Assembly: GCF_035582795.1 (NCBI RefSeq)
Contig: NW_027445436.1
Span: 6,322,770 to 6,386,769 of the forward strand
Direction of reading: 5' to 3'
Length of the DNA stretch: 64,000 bases
Source: Mycteria americana
Taxonomy: Eukaryota; Chordata; Aves; Ciconiiformes; Ciconiidae
The notes under the pieces are model-generated. The model saw nothing but the letters and a program-made list of their open reading frames with translations, did no database searches and had not been told where the DNA came from. Made by a program: the position numbers and the translations under genes. Every line of letters starts with the position of its first letter. Within the stretch, counting starts at the first letter, position 1. Below, piece by piece: positions 12,070 to 24,134 of this stretch.

Positions 12070-13668
12070 ATTGCAAGCATGCTGGAGTCCTATTGGTATG
12101 TAAGCTGGTAAAGTATAAAAATGTTGGGTCAACTAGTTATATCTCTTTTCTGAGTAGAAACTACCTCTTGTTCTCAGATGAAAACGTAATACAGACATTC
12201 TGTGACTCAAGGTTTCTACCCTGTTCTTGGTTCAATGAGCAGCCTTCTCCCAGGCAGTGTCTCTTTGTTCTTGGAGCAGCTGTGTTGGTAGAGCACCTGC
12301 ATGAACCCAAGTTACTATTGATGCCTCATTTGCCATGGCCAGAGAAAGGCCTCTTGAATAACAGCCATAGTTAGGAATCTGGCCTGCTACTGAAGGAATA
12401 CCTGCTCATTGTCTGTTCATATGTACTACTGAAAACATTAGGCAGGTGTCTTGATCCACTTGATGTCTGTACTATTCCACATAGCTAAAGTAAGTCTTAT
12501 TACAAATAAAAGCTGCTTCAGTGTCATGGGAAAGACAGAGTAAGCAATAACCTGTAATGGATCTGGATACTGGGGTTTATTTAAGAACCAATGAGATTAG
12601 AGCTTTTACCCTACTTGATCATTTCACACACTTACTCGTTCACTCCCCCCAAAGCGTCACGTTCATTTGGTCTTGACTTCCCTTTCCATCGAGGAGGTCG
12701 CTGCTGGTTCAGGAAGGTCAGGCAGAAAGTCATGTTGGTTCTGTGCCATGCAGCTGCTCACAGTTACCAGTTTGGGGCGTTACCAGACAAGGTCCCTGGG
12801 CATCCCCTGGCATTTCTCTTCCCACATCTCTCCCATCTCCAGGATCTTCCCCCACTTCCAGGATGTTTCCGATGTTTCCTCCAGCCAGGACATTCACCAT
12901 CTTCTTTCTGAGCCCCAAGTCCCTGGTTTTCCCATTCTAAACAGTCTATGTGCAGAAGCACAATGCCTGATCAGTCTCCTAATTGGTGATTTTGTCTCAC
13001 GTCTCTATTAATCGAAGGATTCAGGACATGTCGCTTTTGTTTAGTACTGGTGTTATGAAAATTTACAACCAGCCTGTAGCTAGCAATTAGCTGGCTTCTG
13101 CTTGAGAGTTCAGAAGTTCAGTTTTACACATTCACCCCCGCACACATACACACAATTATCTGCAGCATACCTGTCAGCATTCACAATTCAAGCTATTTTT
13201 TGTCTAACACATTCAGTAATGCTAAATAATATCAATGAAGTAGAAGCACATTTTGGAAAATAAGTTTCTCTTTTTCAACATCAGTGAGTCACAAAAATTT
13301 ATGATCTTTTTAAATATATATATATATATATATCTTTTGTGTCTGCTGTTCATAGAGCTAAAAAGAACACTGAACATCTTATCTGAAGATAAAGCTAGAA
13401 TACACAGCAGAGTAAAAACCCTTATTTGCATGAATGATAAAACGGTTGTTCTTAATTCCTTTGAGTTCCTGTTCCTTAAATAACCTGTTCTATCCCTAAG
13501 TTGAGGATTGAGCTATCCCCAGTACTGGGGAAACTGCCTGGTGATTCTGCCTCAACACTTCAAAATACTATGGTTGTTCTGTATCAGAGTGATTGGAATA
13601 GGATTAAGTCTGATTGTAATGAAGAGCTCTTATGTAGCATGAGACAATGGATTCCAGTCCACTAACCT

Positions 13669-13721
<53 letters not shown>

Positions 13722-16470
13722 TCCATTTTTAGGTAAAGATAGGTCTTGCTATGGAAGGAAGGAAGATCAAGTAGATAGCTTCCCTATCAGTTTCAAGTCT
13801 CATGTTCCACTGTGGATGTTGGGCAAATCACATGACCAGTATGTATCTTGGTTCTCATTCTGTATGCTGGACTCAGTCTTGCCATTCCATAACAAAGGCT
13901 GTTGTGATGATTAACACGTTTATGATTGTGAGATATTTGGCTAGTATGGTTAAGCGGAGGGTTTGGGATATGGTATTAATGGTAAAAAGCTATATAATTA
14001 TATTTTAGCCTTTTTTTTTTTTCCTCCTGAGAGTTGTCGATATTCATGTATGGTATTCTGGGGGTGGGTTTTGTTTCCTGTTTTTCAAAATTGCAATTGT
14101 TTTTTCTTCCAAAATAGAGCTTAAAGTTATCAGAAGAGTTATTCCAACTGATTTACATAAACTGATTCTGATGTTCAGATATTGTCCCTGCTTATCAAAT
14201 AAGACTTGTAACAATAGCATGGCAACTGACTGTTCCTTAGGCTAAGCAAGAAAATCTTTGGTGACTCCCTATTATATTTCTAGTTTTGTTTCAAACAAGG
14301 TGGTGATGTTTAGAAATTCAAGTATAGGATTGGGAGAAGGATTGGGAGAAGTTCACAGTATGAAATACAGGCTGAAATACAGGCACATGTGCTAGAAAAT
14401 ATTGTTTGTACTGTCATTTTTTGGCAAGCAACTCATTTATTCAAATGAAATTGCTGAAATATTCCAAGAGAAATACTGCTCTTCCCGATGACATATACAG
14501 TTGAAAGAAGACCAGTGAAAGGTGAAAAAGAATCTTTCTTTCTCTAAATTTAGGTTTTTCCAAGGAGGGGAAAATGGTCTCCCTGAATTTGGTGCTCCAG
14601 ACAGTTAAATTCTGTGAGCTTCACTGGAGTTCTCATACAGTACTATTTAGCCAGTCTGTACACTTGTAATATGCTAGTTCATTATACTAGTCTGACAAAA
14701 TAGATACCCTTGGTTTTTTGACACACATCCGAATGGTCCTGCTTGTATGCAGCTTGATTAAAAAGTAGTAATAATTAAGGGTCTGAACAATAAGGAAAAA
14801 TTGCTTAAAGGATTTCCTGCATTTTGCCCGCTTTTACTGAAAAAGGAATAGCGAATATAAGGGATTAGGGAAGATGTATGTATGAATGCTACAACAGCAG
14901 AAGAATGGGTATATTACTCTTGGCCTTGCGGATTCCTGCTTTGGCCGCTGTAAATGGAGAAGAACTAACTAAAATTTGGGATTGCTTTAGTTGCACGTGA
15001 TCAGAAGCAATGGTGGGAACTCATTTGCTTAGACATGCAAGTGTGACTTCCATCTCTCTTTTTTTTTTTTTTGTGCACCTTGAATTTTTGGCACCAATCA
15101 TTTAAAAAAACCAAGCAACAAACCAAAACTTTGAGATGCAAAGAATTTAGTTTACATATACTTTTTAATAAAGCATAAATAGTTGTTTGTATTTAAAGGA
15201 GTGCTGTAAGCAGAGTTGCGTTCCTGCCTCTCCTCTGCCCCCTACTTCCCAACTTCTCTGTTTTTTGATTTACAAAGTGCAGGCAATGTTTCCTTCTTGC
15301 AGAGGGAAGTGTGGAGTCTTTTTAACCTTAGAGGTATAGGGAGTGTTGAGTCCAATCTGCGCTGTCTTATGTACATGGAGGGCTCTTTCAAGAGGTATCC
15401 AGAGAAATCAATTGAGAGTTCTGTTGTCCAGTAACAGAAGTTCTTCTACATTTGTCAGGTGTGTGATTAATGCACAAATAAACAAAAAAATTAGGAGCTG
15501 TTCAATAAAAGTTTCCTCTGTGTCAGTTAGCTTTTACCTAATTAATACTTAACATTTTAGTAGGTTTATCACATTGTGAGTCATTATAGAGTTTTTTAAG
15601 GAAAATTGGTGCAAACAAGACCTGGATTGCGAATGTAAAATATAAGCAAGATAGAAAGTAGGCCTGTCTTGTATGTCAGAGAGAAGCAAAGAACTGCTGC
15701 ATGTGACCTCTTCAGTTTGGCTTTTGAATTAAATTTAAAGCTGGCATCCTTGCTCGTTTGATCCTATTCCTCTGTCAGTAACTTCTGAGCCTTTTGGGAA
15801 GGGTAGCAGATAAATTAGTGTCCTGCCTGAAGGAAACACTATGACGTGAGCTGATGCTGTTTTGTTTGGCTTGCTGGCATGTATGCATCTGCTGGCCAGT
15901 CAGCACACACACTGCTTGGAAATAGCTGCAGCGTATGCTCTCTCTTTCCGGGCATGGGAAGGAATGGAGGGTATCAAGGGGTAGGGAAAACAATGAAATT
16001 GCAAAGAATGGGGACTGTAGGGATTTGGGGGGACGGACGGATGGACGGGACGACGACTGGGTTATTGTGGGAAAGAAACACAACAATATAGAACAAAAAT
16101 CCATGGTAAACAGGATTCATTAATTCTGCTGCTCATGTGACTACTTGTTTTTCTTGAGTATTACTCGTAGTGATAAGATGTCATATTATGATAAAAGAGA
16201 ATTTTCAAAACAAAAGGGTTGCACAGATTTATATGCATGTTTAATGTGAATTAACTGCAACATGTCATATATATGTCTCTTGTTAACCAGCTGTGTGGAG
16301 GCTCTGTGGAAAGGAGTGAGACAGCTGAAAGTGAAGCCAAAGGGGTGACCTTGAGCGTATCAAGAGTGATTATGGGGCTCTGAGGATCAAGTTGAAGGGC
16401 ATGGGAGCTCAGGTGGTATTCCTCCTCAGTATTACAGGTGAAAGGGAAAGGAATGAACACATCCACAGAA
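12070..16470. other. No gene recognised; AT-rich single-copy-looking DNA
   Basis: No transposon tails, no convincing exons and no long coding frames. Contains (TA)n at about 13314-13333 and a (TA)n-(TG)n compound tract at about 13677-13721. Probably intron or intergenic. Confidence 0.5.
13677..13721. repeat. Compound (TA)n(TG)n microsatellite
   Basis: About 12 TA units directly followed by about 10 TG units. Confidence 0.9.
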
Positions 16471-16473
16471 TCA

Positions 16474-18005
16474 CACAGAATGGCTGAGGTTGGAAGGCAC
16501 CTCTGGAGGGCCACCTAGGAACAGTTGCCCAGGACCATGTCCAAACAGCTTTTGAAGACCGGCCTGGCTGAATAGAGAGCTTTGGCTAGAACTCAGGAAA
16601 AAGAGGAGAGTCTACGACCTTTGGAAGAAGGGGCAGGCAAGTCAAGAGGACTACAAAGGTATAGCGAGGCTGTGCAGGGAGAAAATTAGAAGGGCTAAAG
16701 CCGAGCTAGAGCTCAATCTGGCTACTGCCGTAAAAGACAACAAAAAATACTTCTTCAAATACATTAGCAGCCAAAGGAGAGCTAAGGAGAATCTCCACCC
16801 TCTATTAGATGGGGGAGGGAACACAGTGACCAAGGATGAGGAAAAGGCTGAGGTACTGAATGCCTTCTTTGCCTCAGTCTTTAATAGCAGGGCCAATTGT
16901 TCTCTGGGTACCCAGCCCCCCGAGTCGGAAGATAGGGACGGGGACCAGAATGGAGCCCCCATAATCCAGGGGGAAATGGTTAGTGACCTGCTGCACCACT
17001 TAGACACTCACAAGTCTATGGGGCCTGATGAGATCCACCCGAGAGTACTGAAGGAACTGGCAGATGTGCTCACCAAGCCCCTTTCCATCATTTACCAGCA
17101 GTCCTGGCTAACTGGGAAGGTCCCAGTTGACTGGAGATTAGCAAATGTGACGCCCATCTACAAGAAGGGCCGGAAGGAGGACCCAGGGAACTACAGGCCT
17201 GTATCATATTCAGGCCCTCCTGAATATGAGCCAGCAGTGTGCCCAGGTGGCCAAGAAAGCTAATGGCATCCTGGCTTGTATCAGAAATAGTGTGGCCAGC
17301 AGGACTAGGGAAGCGATCGTCCCCCTGTACTCCAGCAGTGGCGAGGCCGCACCTTGAATACTGCGTTCAGTTTTGGGCCCCCCACTACAAGAGAGACATT
17401 GAGGTGCTGGAGCGTGTCCAGAGAAGGGCAACGAAGCTGGTGAAGGGTCTAGAGCAGAAGTCTGATGAGGAGCAGCTGAGGGAACTGGGGTTGTTTAGTC
17501 TGGAGAAAAGGAGGCTGAAGGGAGACCTTATTGCTCTCTACAGCTACCTGAAAGGAGGTTGTAGAGAGGTGGGTGTCGGTCTCTTCTCCCAGGTAACAAG
17601 TGATAGGACGAGAGGAAATGGCCTCAAGTTGCTCCAGGGGAGGTTTAGACTGGATATTAGGAAATGTTACTTCACTGAAAGGGTTATCAAGCATTGGAAC
17701 AGGCTGCCCAGGGAAGTGGTTGAGTCGCCATCCCTGGAGGTATTTAAAGGACGTTTGGATGAGGTGCTTAGGGACATGGTATAGTGGTGGTCTTGGTAGT
17801 GTTAGGCTTATGGTTGGACTCGATGATCTTAAAGGTCTTTTCCAACCTATACGATTCTGTGATTCTGTGAATATCTCCAAGGATGGAGACTCGATAACCT
17901 CCCTGGACAACCTGTTCCAGTGCTCGGTCACTCTCACAGTAAAAAGTGTTTCCTTATGTTCAGACGGAACGTCCCGTGTGCCGCTTTGTGCCCATTGCCT
18001 CTTGA
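16474..18005 (-). mobile_element. Old CR1 3' end, split by a younger CR1
   Basis: Plus-strand 16480-16556 (GGTTGGAAGGCACCTCTGGA ... GCTTTTGAA) and 17870-18005 (ATATCTCCAAGGATGGAGAC ...) are consecutive parts of a reversed CR1 3' region. They are separated by the plus-strand CR1 at 16557-17869. The short TGAA at both junctions may be a target duplication. Confidence 0.75.
16557..17869 (+). mobile_element. CR1 LINE with its RT core deleted
   Basis: Frames at 16826-17263 and 17239-17784 read as CR1 ORF2. The first covers the linker after the endonuclease up to the start of RT (GPDEIHPRVLKELAD ... NYRPVS). The second resumes at the C-terminal part ([35 protein letters not shown]) and continues to the C-terminus ([20 protein letters not shown]). 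The palm, with its FADD catalytic box, is missing between about 17205 and 17225. The element ends in the CR1 octamer tail (GATTCTGTGATTCTGTGA). It is 5'-truncated, internally deleted, and sits in an older inverted CR1. Confidence 0.85.
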
Positions 18006-18402
18006 CCCTCCAGCAGGTTAAGACCTGGCTGTGTGGCTGGGGTCACAGGCAGGGCTTTGGCTTTTATGACTACAGAACCCTCTTTGAGGAATGAGCACTA
18101 CTGGGGAGAGGTGGGATTTATCTGACAAAGTGGGGCAAGAGCATCTTTACCAACAGGCTTCCTAACCTAGTGAGGAGGCCTTTAAACTAGCTTTTGCCCT
18201 GTGCCTGATGAGCGCTGTCTGTCCTATCTTCTTATTAAATTCCATTTCTAACTCTTTTTCCTGGGTGAGGGACTCTCTATTATGTGTGCATGCGTGTGTG
18301 TGTATGGGGGACTGAGTGCCAGCAACTGGACTGGGACTGTGGGACCTAGGGCCTGTGGGCCTGGGTGCCAGCGACTGGAGGGACCGGGGTGAGTGAAACC
18401 AA

Positions 18403-18516
18403 GTGCCAGCCACTGGAGTGAGACCAGGGGTCAGAGGCCCATGCGTTCGTGGTGCCAGCCACTGGAGTGAGACCAGGGGTCAGAGGCCCATGCATTCGTG
18501 GTGCCAGCCACTGGAG
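18403..18516 (+). repeat. 49-bp tandem repeat inside LTR-B
   Basis: Units beginning GTGCCAGCCACTGGAG start at 18403, 18452 and 18501. The first two differ by about one base; the third diverges after 16 bases. Confidence 0.85.
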
Positions 18517-19231
18517 CAAGTGTGAGTGTGCACGTGAGTGTGTGAGCACTAGCAAAGCTCAAGGTGAAGTGGCTTGAGCACCAGGTGTGTCTCTAAGGTC
18601 GACCTCTCTGAAGGGGGTTGGCTACTGGGGACCAGCAGAATCCCAGCCAGCTGCCAGAGAGACCATAGGGCCTGGGTGTCTCTAGGGGTGAGACCCGTGT
18701 GTGTGTGTGTGTGTGTGTCTCTAAGGGCAAGACCACGGGGGGGGTTGGCTATTGGGGACCAGGGGAGTCCTGGCCAACTCTGTGTGTGTGTGTGTGTGTG
18801 AGATTCTCTGTACCAGCAACTAACTGGAGTGGGGCTCTGGCCTCGGGGGCTCTTATGTCCAGATGCCAGCAACTGGGGAGACTGGGATCCAGGGGCCAGC
18901 TACTGGGCAGACTGAGCATCTGAGCTCAGCTGCTGGAGGGATCCCCATTGTACATAACACGTATATATATTCTCACTAATGGACCTCCATCCTGCTCAGC
19001 CAGAGAGGGGAGTGGGATGAGGCCGTTGGTGCTGTCTGTGTTCGCATGAGTGCTCTGTGTGTCTGTGATCTGTGTGGCTGGCCGTGTATAATGTATATAT
19101 GTGTATATATATGTTGTGTATACGTGTGCTCTGTGTGCATGTGCCTACGTTTTCAGCCTTGCTACTGGTTGGACCTGGGGGCATGGAGCTGCAGTAGCCT
19201 CGCCTCTCCTTGGGCTGTCGGATCCTGTCTG

Positions 19232-20572
19232 ATCATGGAACAGATCCTCCCAGAAGCTATGCTAAGGCACATGGAGGACAGGGAGGTGATTCGAGACAGC
19301 CAGCATGGCTCCACCAAGGGCAAGTCTTGCCTGACCAACCTAGTGGCCTTCTATGATGGAGCGGCTACTATGATCAGTGGACAAGGGAAGAGCTACGGGT
19401 GTCGTCTGTCTGGACTTCTGTAAGGCCTTTGACACAGTCCCCCACAACATCCTTCTCTCTAAATTGGAGACATACGGATTTGATGTATGGACTGTTCGGT
19501 GGATAAGGAATTGGCTGGATGGTCGCATCCAGAGAGTAGTGGTCAACGGCTCAATGTCCGGATGGAGATCAGTGACGAGTGGTGTCCCTCAGGGGTCCGT
19601 ATTGGGACCAGTACTGCTTAATATCTTCATCAATGACATAGACAGTGGGATCGAGTGCACCCTCAGCAAGTTTGCAGACGACACCAAGCTGAGTGGTCCG
19701 GTTGACACGCCTGAGGGACGGGATGCCATTCAGAGGGACCTGGACAAGCTCAAGAAGTGGGCCCATGTGAACCTCATGAGGTTCAACCTTCCCAAGTGCA
19801 AGGTCCTGCACCTGGGTCAGGGCAACCCCTGGTATCAACACAGGCTGGGGGATGAAGGGATTGAGAGCAGCCCTGAGGAGAAGGACTTGGGGGCACTGGT
19901 GGATGAAAAGCTGGACATGAGCCGGCAATGTGCGCTCGCAGCCCAGAAAGCCAACCGTATCCTGGGCTGCATCAAAAGAAGCGTGGCCAGCAGGTCGAGG
20001 GAGGTGATTCTGCCCCTCTACTCCCCTCTGGTGAGACCCCACCTGGAGTCCTGCATCCAGCTCTGGAGTCCTCAGTACAGGAAAGACATGGACCTGTTGG
20101 CGTGGGTCCAGAGGAGGGCCACAAAAACGATCAGAGGGGTGGAACACCTCTCCTATGAGGACAGGCTGAGAGAGTTGGGGTTGTTTAGCCTGGAGAAGAG
20201 AAGGCTTCGGGGAGACCTTATTGCGGCCTTCCAGTACTTAAAGGGGGCTTATAAGAAAGATGGGGACAGACTTTTTAGTAGGGCCTGTAGTGATAGGACA
20301 AGGGGTAATGGTTTTAAACTAAAAGAGGGTAGATTTAGACTAGATATAAGGAAGAAATTTTTTTACGATGAGGGTGGTGAGACACTGGAACAGGTTGCCC
20401 AGAGAGGCTGTAGATGCCCCATCCCTGGAAACATTCAAGGTCAGGTTGGACGGGGCTCTGAGCAACCTGATCTAGTGGAAGATGTCCCTGCTCGTTGCAG
20501 GGGGGGTTGGACTAGATGACCTTTAAAGGTCCCCTCCAACCCAAACGATTCTATGATTCTATGATTCTGTGA
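19232..20572 (+). mobile_element. Young 5'-truncated CR1 LINE with octamer tail
   Basis: The element begins within the RT domain and runs to the CR1 3' end (GGTTGGACTAGATGACCTTT ... GATTCTATGATTCTATGATT). GATCC is present at both flanks (19227-19231 and about 20571-20575). It is inserted in the LTR-B copy 18196-20599. The frame is open for 380 codons, making it the best preserved CR1 of the window. Confidence 0.9.
19377..20519 (+). pseudogene. CR1 ORF2 C-terminal half: reverse transcriptase
   Basis: The 380-codon frame encodes the palm and thumb of a CR1 reverse transcriptase, which makes cDNA at the target site. Visible motifs are [14 protein letters not shown] (residues 11-24), [10 protein letters not shown] (69-78) and the catalytic FADDTKL (99-105), followed by the conserved C-terminal block ([27 protein letters not shown]). 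The endonuclease is absent because of 5' truncation, and the apparent start codon is only the first Met in a cut frame. Near 20355-20365 a T-run indel shifts the frame, so the last ~55 residues depart from the family sequence. It cannot be a complete protein. Confidence 0.85.
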
Positions 20573-21335
20573 TCCATCAGGATATATTTTCCCCTAACAA
20601 CATGCAGTATGGGAAACAAACAGGAGGAATTCCAAGTCTGACTGCAGTTGCAGAGCTCTGATCTCACTGGGATTACAAAGATGTGATGGCATAGCTCACA
20701 TGGCTAGAGTGCTGCAATGGATGGATACAGGCTCTTTAGAGAGGACAGACCAGGAAGGCAAGGAAGGAGGGGTTGTGCTCTGTTCAAAGGAGCGGTTTGA
20801 ATGCATGGAGCTTTGCCTTGGAACAAGTGACAAGCCAGTTGAAAGCTTATGGGTAAGGGTCAGAGGACAGGCCAACATGGGTGACATCGTGGTGGGCATC
20901 TGCTGCAGACTGCTGGATCAAGGGGAGAAAGTAGATGAGTCCTTTAGACCAGCGGTCTCCAAAGTGGGGTGCGCGCACCCCAGGGAGTGCGCAAGATGAT
21001 CTGTTGGGGTGTGGGAAGAAAATATTAGAACTTCTATTTATATTTAATTTTTGTCTAAAAAAAAAGGAAAGAAATTAAGCTTTAGTAATATTTAATATGT
21101 GGATTGACAGTGGCGCCCTCACTTGGTCCGTATGTCAGTCACGTGTCACATATGGTAGGCGAGGTATCCTGAGGGAAGAGTGTGTGTTCCACAGCGCGAA
21201 GAGGTTGACAGTGGCACCCTCACTCATTCGCTTGCTTTCAGCATATTGCAAGGTATTGCAGTTTACGTGTGCTGGGTTAAGTGGCTTTATGGATTATATT
21301 ATATAGTTTTAACTAAGCTAACCCTCACAGAATGG

Positions 21336-23780
21336 ACAAGTGGCTTAAAAAGATTCCTGCAAAGAAACTGCGGATTGAGGATAATGCTAGTAATGCGAGC
21401 ACAAGCGAAAAACAATAAAATGGCAGAGCTGAAACTTCTACTCCTAGTAGGAGTACTCTTCATCAGCCACATTACAAGGTAAAAACAATGACGATCTAAT
21501 CAGATCTGACAAGAAGTCGGACAAAAAAAAATTGAAATTATCAAGAAGACTATCTGAAATATGGATTTACATCCACTATCATCAACGATGAACCTCGCCC
21601 TAAGAGTATACTGTGCCTTGAGATATTAGCTAATGATAGTATGAAGCCATCACGATTAGCAAGACATTTAAAAACTAAACATCCAGAACATGAAGGCAAA
21701 CCTCTACAGTTTTTTCAACAATGTTTCAAGTCATGCGATACTCAGTCTAGTACTTTACAAAATTTCACTAAACTTAATGATAACTGTTTAGAAGCCTCTG
21801 CTGAGGTTTCTTACTCGAGAGCGAAAGACAAAAAGCCATGTGCCATTGGGGAAACACTTGTTCTTCCTGACGCGGTAAAAATGGCTGAAATAATGCATGG
21901 AAAACAATATGGCGGCAAACTAAAATGCATTCTTTTGTCAGGAAATGCCATTGGAAGACGCATAGAAAACATTGCTGAAGATTTGAAGAAACAAGTATTA
22001 GAACCAGTTACACAGTGTGGGAGGGTTGCTATGCAGTTGGATGAAAGTACAGATGTTTCTAACATGTCTCAGCTTATGGTATTTGCTAGATTCTGTTTCA
22101 AGAATGAAATACACGAAGAACTACTTTTTTGTGAGCCACTAAAGGAAAGATGCACTGGAGAAGATATATTCTCAACAGTAAATGACTTCTTTAATAAAAA
22201 AACAATGCTTTATGGAAAAACTGTGTAAGTGTAACCACTGATGGAATGGCTGCTTTGACTGGAATTAAAAAAAAAAAGGATTCCGGGGTAAGGTTACAGA
22301 GGTAGCACCACACATGAAACTCATCCACTGCCTCATTCATAGGCAAGCTATTGCAGCAAAGATGTTGGAGCCAGAACTGCACAAAGTGCTACGCGACGTC
22401 ATCGGTATGGTTAATTTTATAAAAACAAGACCTGTAAATAGTAGAATCTTTACAATATTTTGTAATGAGATGGGGAGTGACAATGGAAATCTTTTGTACC
22501 ACACAGAGGTTCACTGGTTATCTCATGGCAAAGTGCTTAAAAGAGTTGTCAAACTTAAAAATGAGTTACGCATTTTCCTTTTACAAAGAGACGTGTTCCA
22601 AATTTGCTGACCTTTTCTGTGATGATAAGTGGCTGCCAGTAGTATGCTACCTAGAAGATATTTTCAAAAAAATAAACACACTTTATGTGTCCCTTCAAGG
22701 TGAAGGTGACATTTTAACAGAGAGTGAGAAAGTAACTGCTTTGCAAAAGAAACTCATGCTATGGAGAGAGCATATGGAAAACAGCTGTTTGGAAATTATG
22801 TGACTGATGCTGAAAACGATGCGTGTCACCTATAAAACCTCTCGTATCTGTACACTTACAAAACATGGAAACAGAATTTTGTAGCCTGTTTAAAAATCCT
22901 CCCAATGAAGAGTTTCAGTGGGTTTTGAACCCATTTGTCAAAAATATAAAAATGCAACACCTTCTGACTAGTTTGCAAGAACAACTGATTGACATCATCA
23001 GGGAAGATGAAAATTTACCAGCCAAATTTTGTAAAAGTCAGTTCTTCGCCGGCCAAGGAGGGAGGCAAGGACGCTTAGCATAGAATTACCTAGGGAATTT
23101 ATTCTTTTATTTTAGCTATGTGCATAGCGGTGCCCCAGCCTAATGCATGGAGGACCCCAATACAGAGGAAAGCAGGGTTTATATATGTTACAGTACAGTT
23201 GTGTAGACCAATCAAACTACTCACGTTAAGGGGTGGGCTAATCAGTTGCTATTGCTTGCGTAATCGGTATGTACTTGTCCCATGCAGGATCAGTACACGC
23301 TTGTCCCGTGCGGGTGGTGTGGACATATGGTCGGTGGTGTGTTAATCTTCTTCATTGTTCGAAACCGATGTCCCGTGCAGGTGTGTGTGGGGGTTATACT
23401 GGATTCTTGGTCGATTGCTGTTCTGGCCGTGGTTATATGCCTGGTTTTTTTGAAAGGTAAATCTTCTGTTGTTTTATTGTCAGTATGGGGCGTTCTCAGC
23501 CAGCAAGAGCTGGCTTAGGTTGGGTCTTCAGGTCACATCGACCCTGAGGTAAAAGCTCATAGCCTCAGGTAGTGTTCATTCTTCTAAGCAAGTCGTATTG
23601 CAGTTAGCGCCTTGCCTTTCACAATTTCAAGAACAACTTTTGCATAATTGGCGGATGGTATTGAAAAATGAATATCATGATTTAGTTAGAGCAGCCAACG
23701 ATGCACTTCTTCCATTTGGATCTACATCTCTTTCTGAGGTAGCTTTTTCAGCTATTACAAGCATTAAAACCAAGTATTGA
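21336..23780 (+). pseudogene. hAT (Charlie-like) transposase, broken
   Basis: The coding region starts near 21333 with MDKWLK in one frame, then meets stops. From 21641 to 22228 it is open (195 codons): the end of a BED zinc finger (RLARHLKTKHPEH) and the start of the catalytic domain (MQLDESTDVSN, holding the first catalytic Asp). Pieces at 22314-22610 (HCLIHRQAIAAKM, LLYHTEVHWLSHG), 22465-22803 (FCDDKWLPVVCYL) and 22823-23083 continue the catalytic and insertion regions in shifted frames. After the LTR, 23598-23780 gives the C-terminal dimerisation block (NEYHDLVRAANDALLPFGST, then SEVAFSAITSIKTKY). It resembles ZBED5/FAM200-type proteins. Several frameshifts and stops make it non-functional. 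Confidence 0.85.
23030..23623 (-). mobile_element. Solo LTR inside the hAT transposase
   Basis: It starts TGTAAAAGTCAG and ends GCCTTTCACA, flanked by ATTT (23026-23029 and 23624-23627). The hAT coding frame is recovered when the segment is skipped, which supports the boundaries. An AATAAA signal lies on the minus strand (complement near 23098-23103). Length 594 bp, no coding content. Confidence 0.75.
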
Positions 23781-24134
23781 AATAAACTGAACTTAGAACT
23801 AGACCTTCGAATCGCTGTATCACAGTGATAAACCAAGATTTTAAAAAATAATGAAGTATATTCAATTGCATTGCTCTCACTGAAAAACATTAATTTATTT
23901 TTAGTGAGAGCAGATATTGTTCTTTTCATCTTTATCTCATCCTTTTTTAATTTTTATTTTTTCTGCATGTTTTAGAATGTACATAATATATTAGTACAGT
24001 AGTACATGTATATGAATTATAAATGAATACATATACATATATTGGGAGTGCGTGATGATAAAAAAAATTGGGAGACCACTGCTTTAGATAACTGAAGGAA
24101 GCTTCATGATCGCAGGCCCTGATACTTATGAGGG

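Larger units (their letters stand above)
18196..20599 (+). mobile_element. LTR-B copy, 5'-truncated, interrupted by a young CR1
   Basis: From CCCTGTGCCTGATGAGCG the sequence follows the LTR-B copy at 11216 onward, including CTTATTAAATTCC, the GCCAGC..CTGGAG units and TCTCACTAATGGACCTCC. It is interrupted at 19232-20572 by CR1 and ends TATATTTTCCCCTAACA at 20599. The part before the R-like region is missing. Confidence 0.75.
20950..24081 (+). mobile_element. hAT-superfamily DNA transposon, autonomous type, decayed
   Basis: The ends are inverted: CAGCGGTCTCC at 20950 and the complement CAGTGGTCTCC ending at 24081. It is flanked by 8-bp duplications CTTTAGAC (20942-20949) and CTTTAGAT (24082-24089), the length diagnostic of hAT. 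The flanks are continuous CR1 sequence, so the insertion site is certain. The interior encodes a BED-finger/hAT transposase of the Charlie or ZBED5/GTF2IRD2-like branch. An LTR is inserted at 23030-23623, leaving about 2.54 kb of element. Confidence 0.9.
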
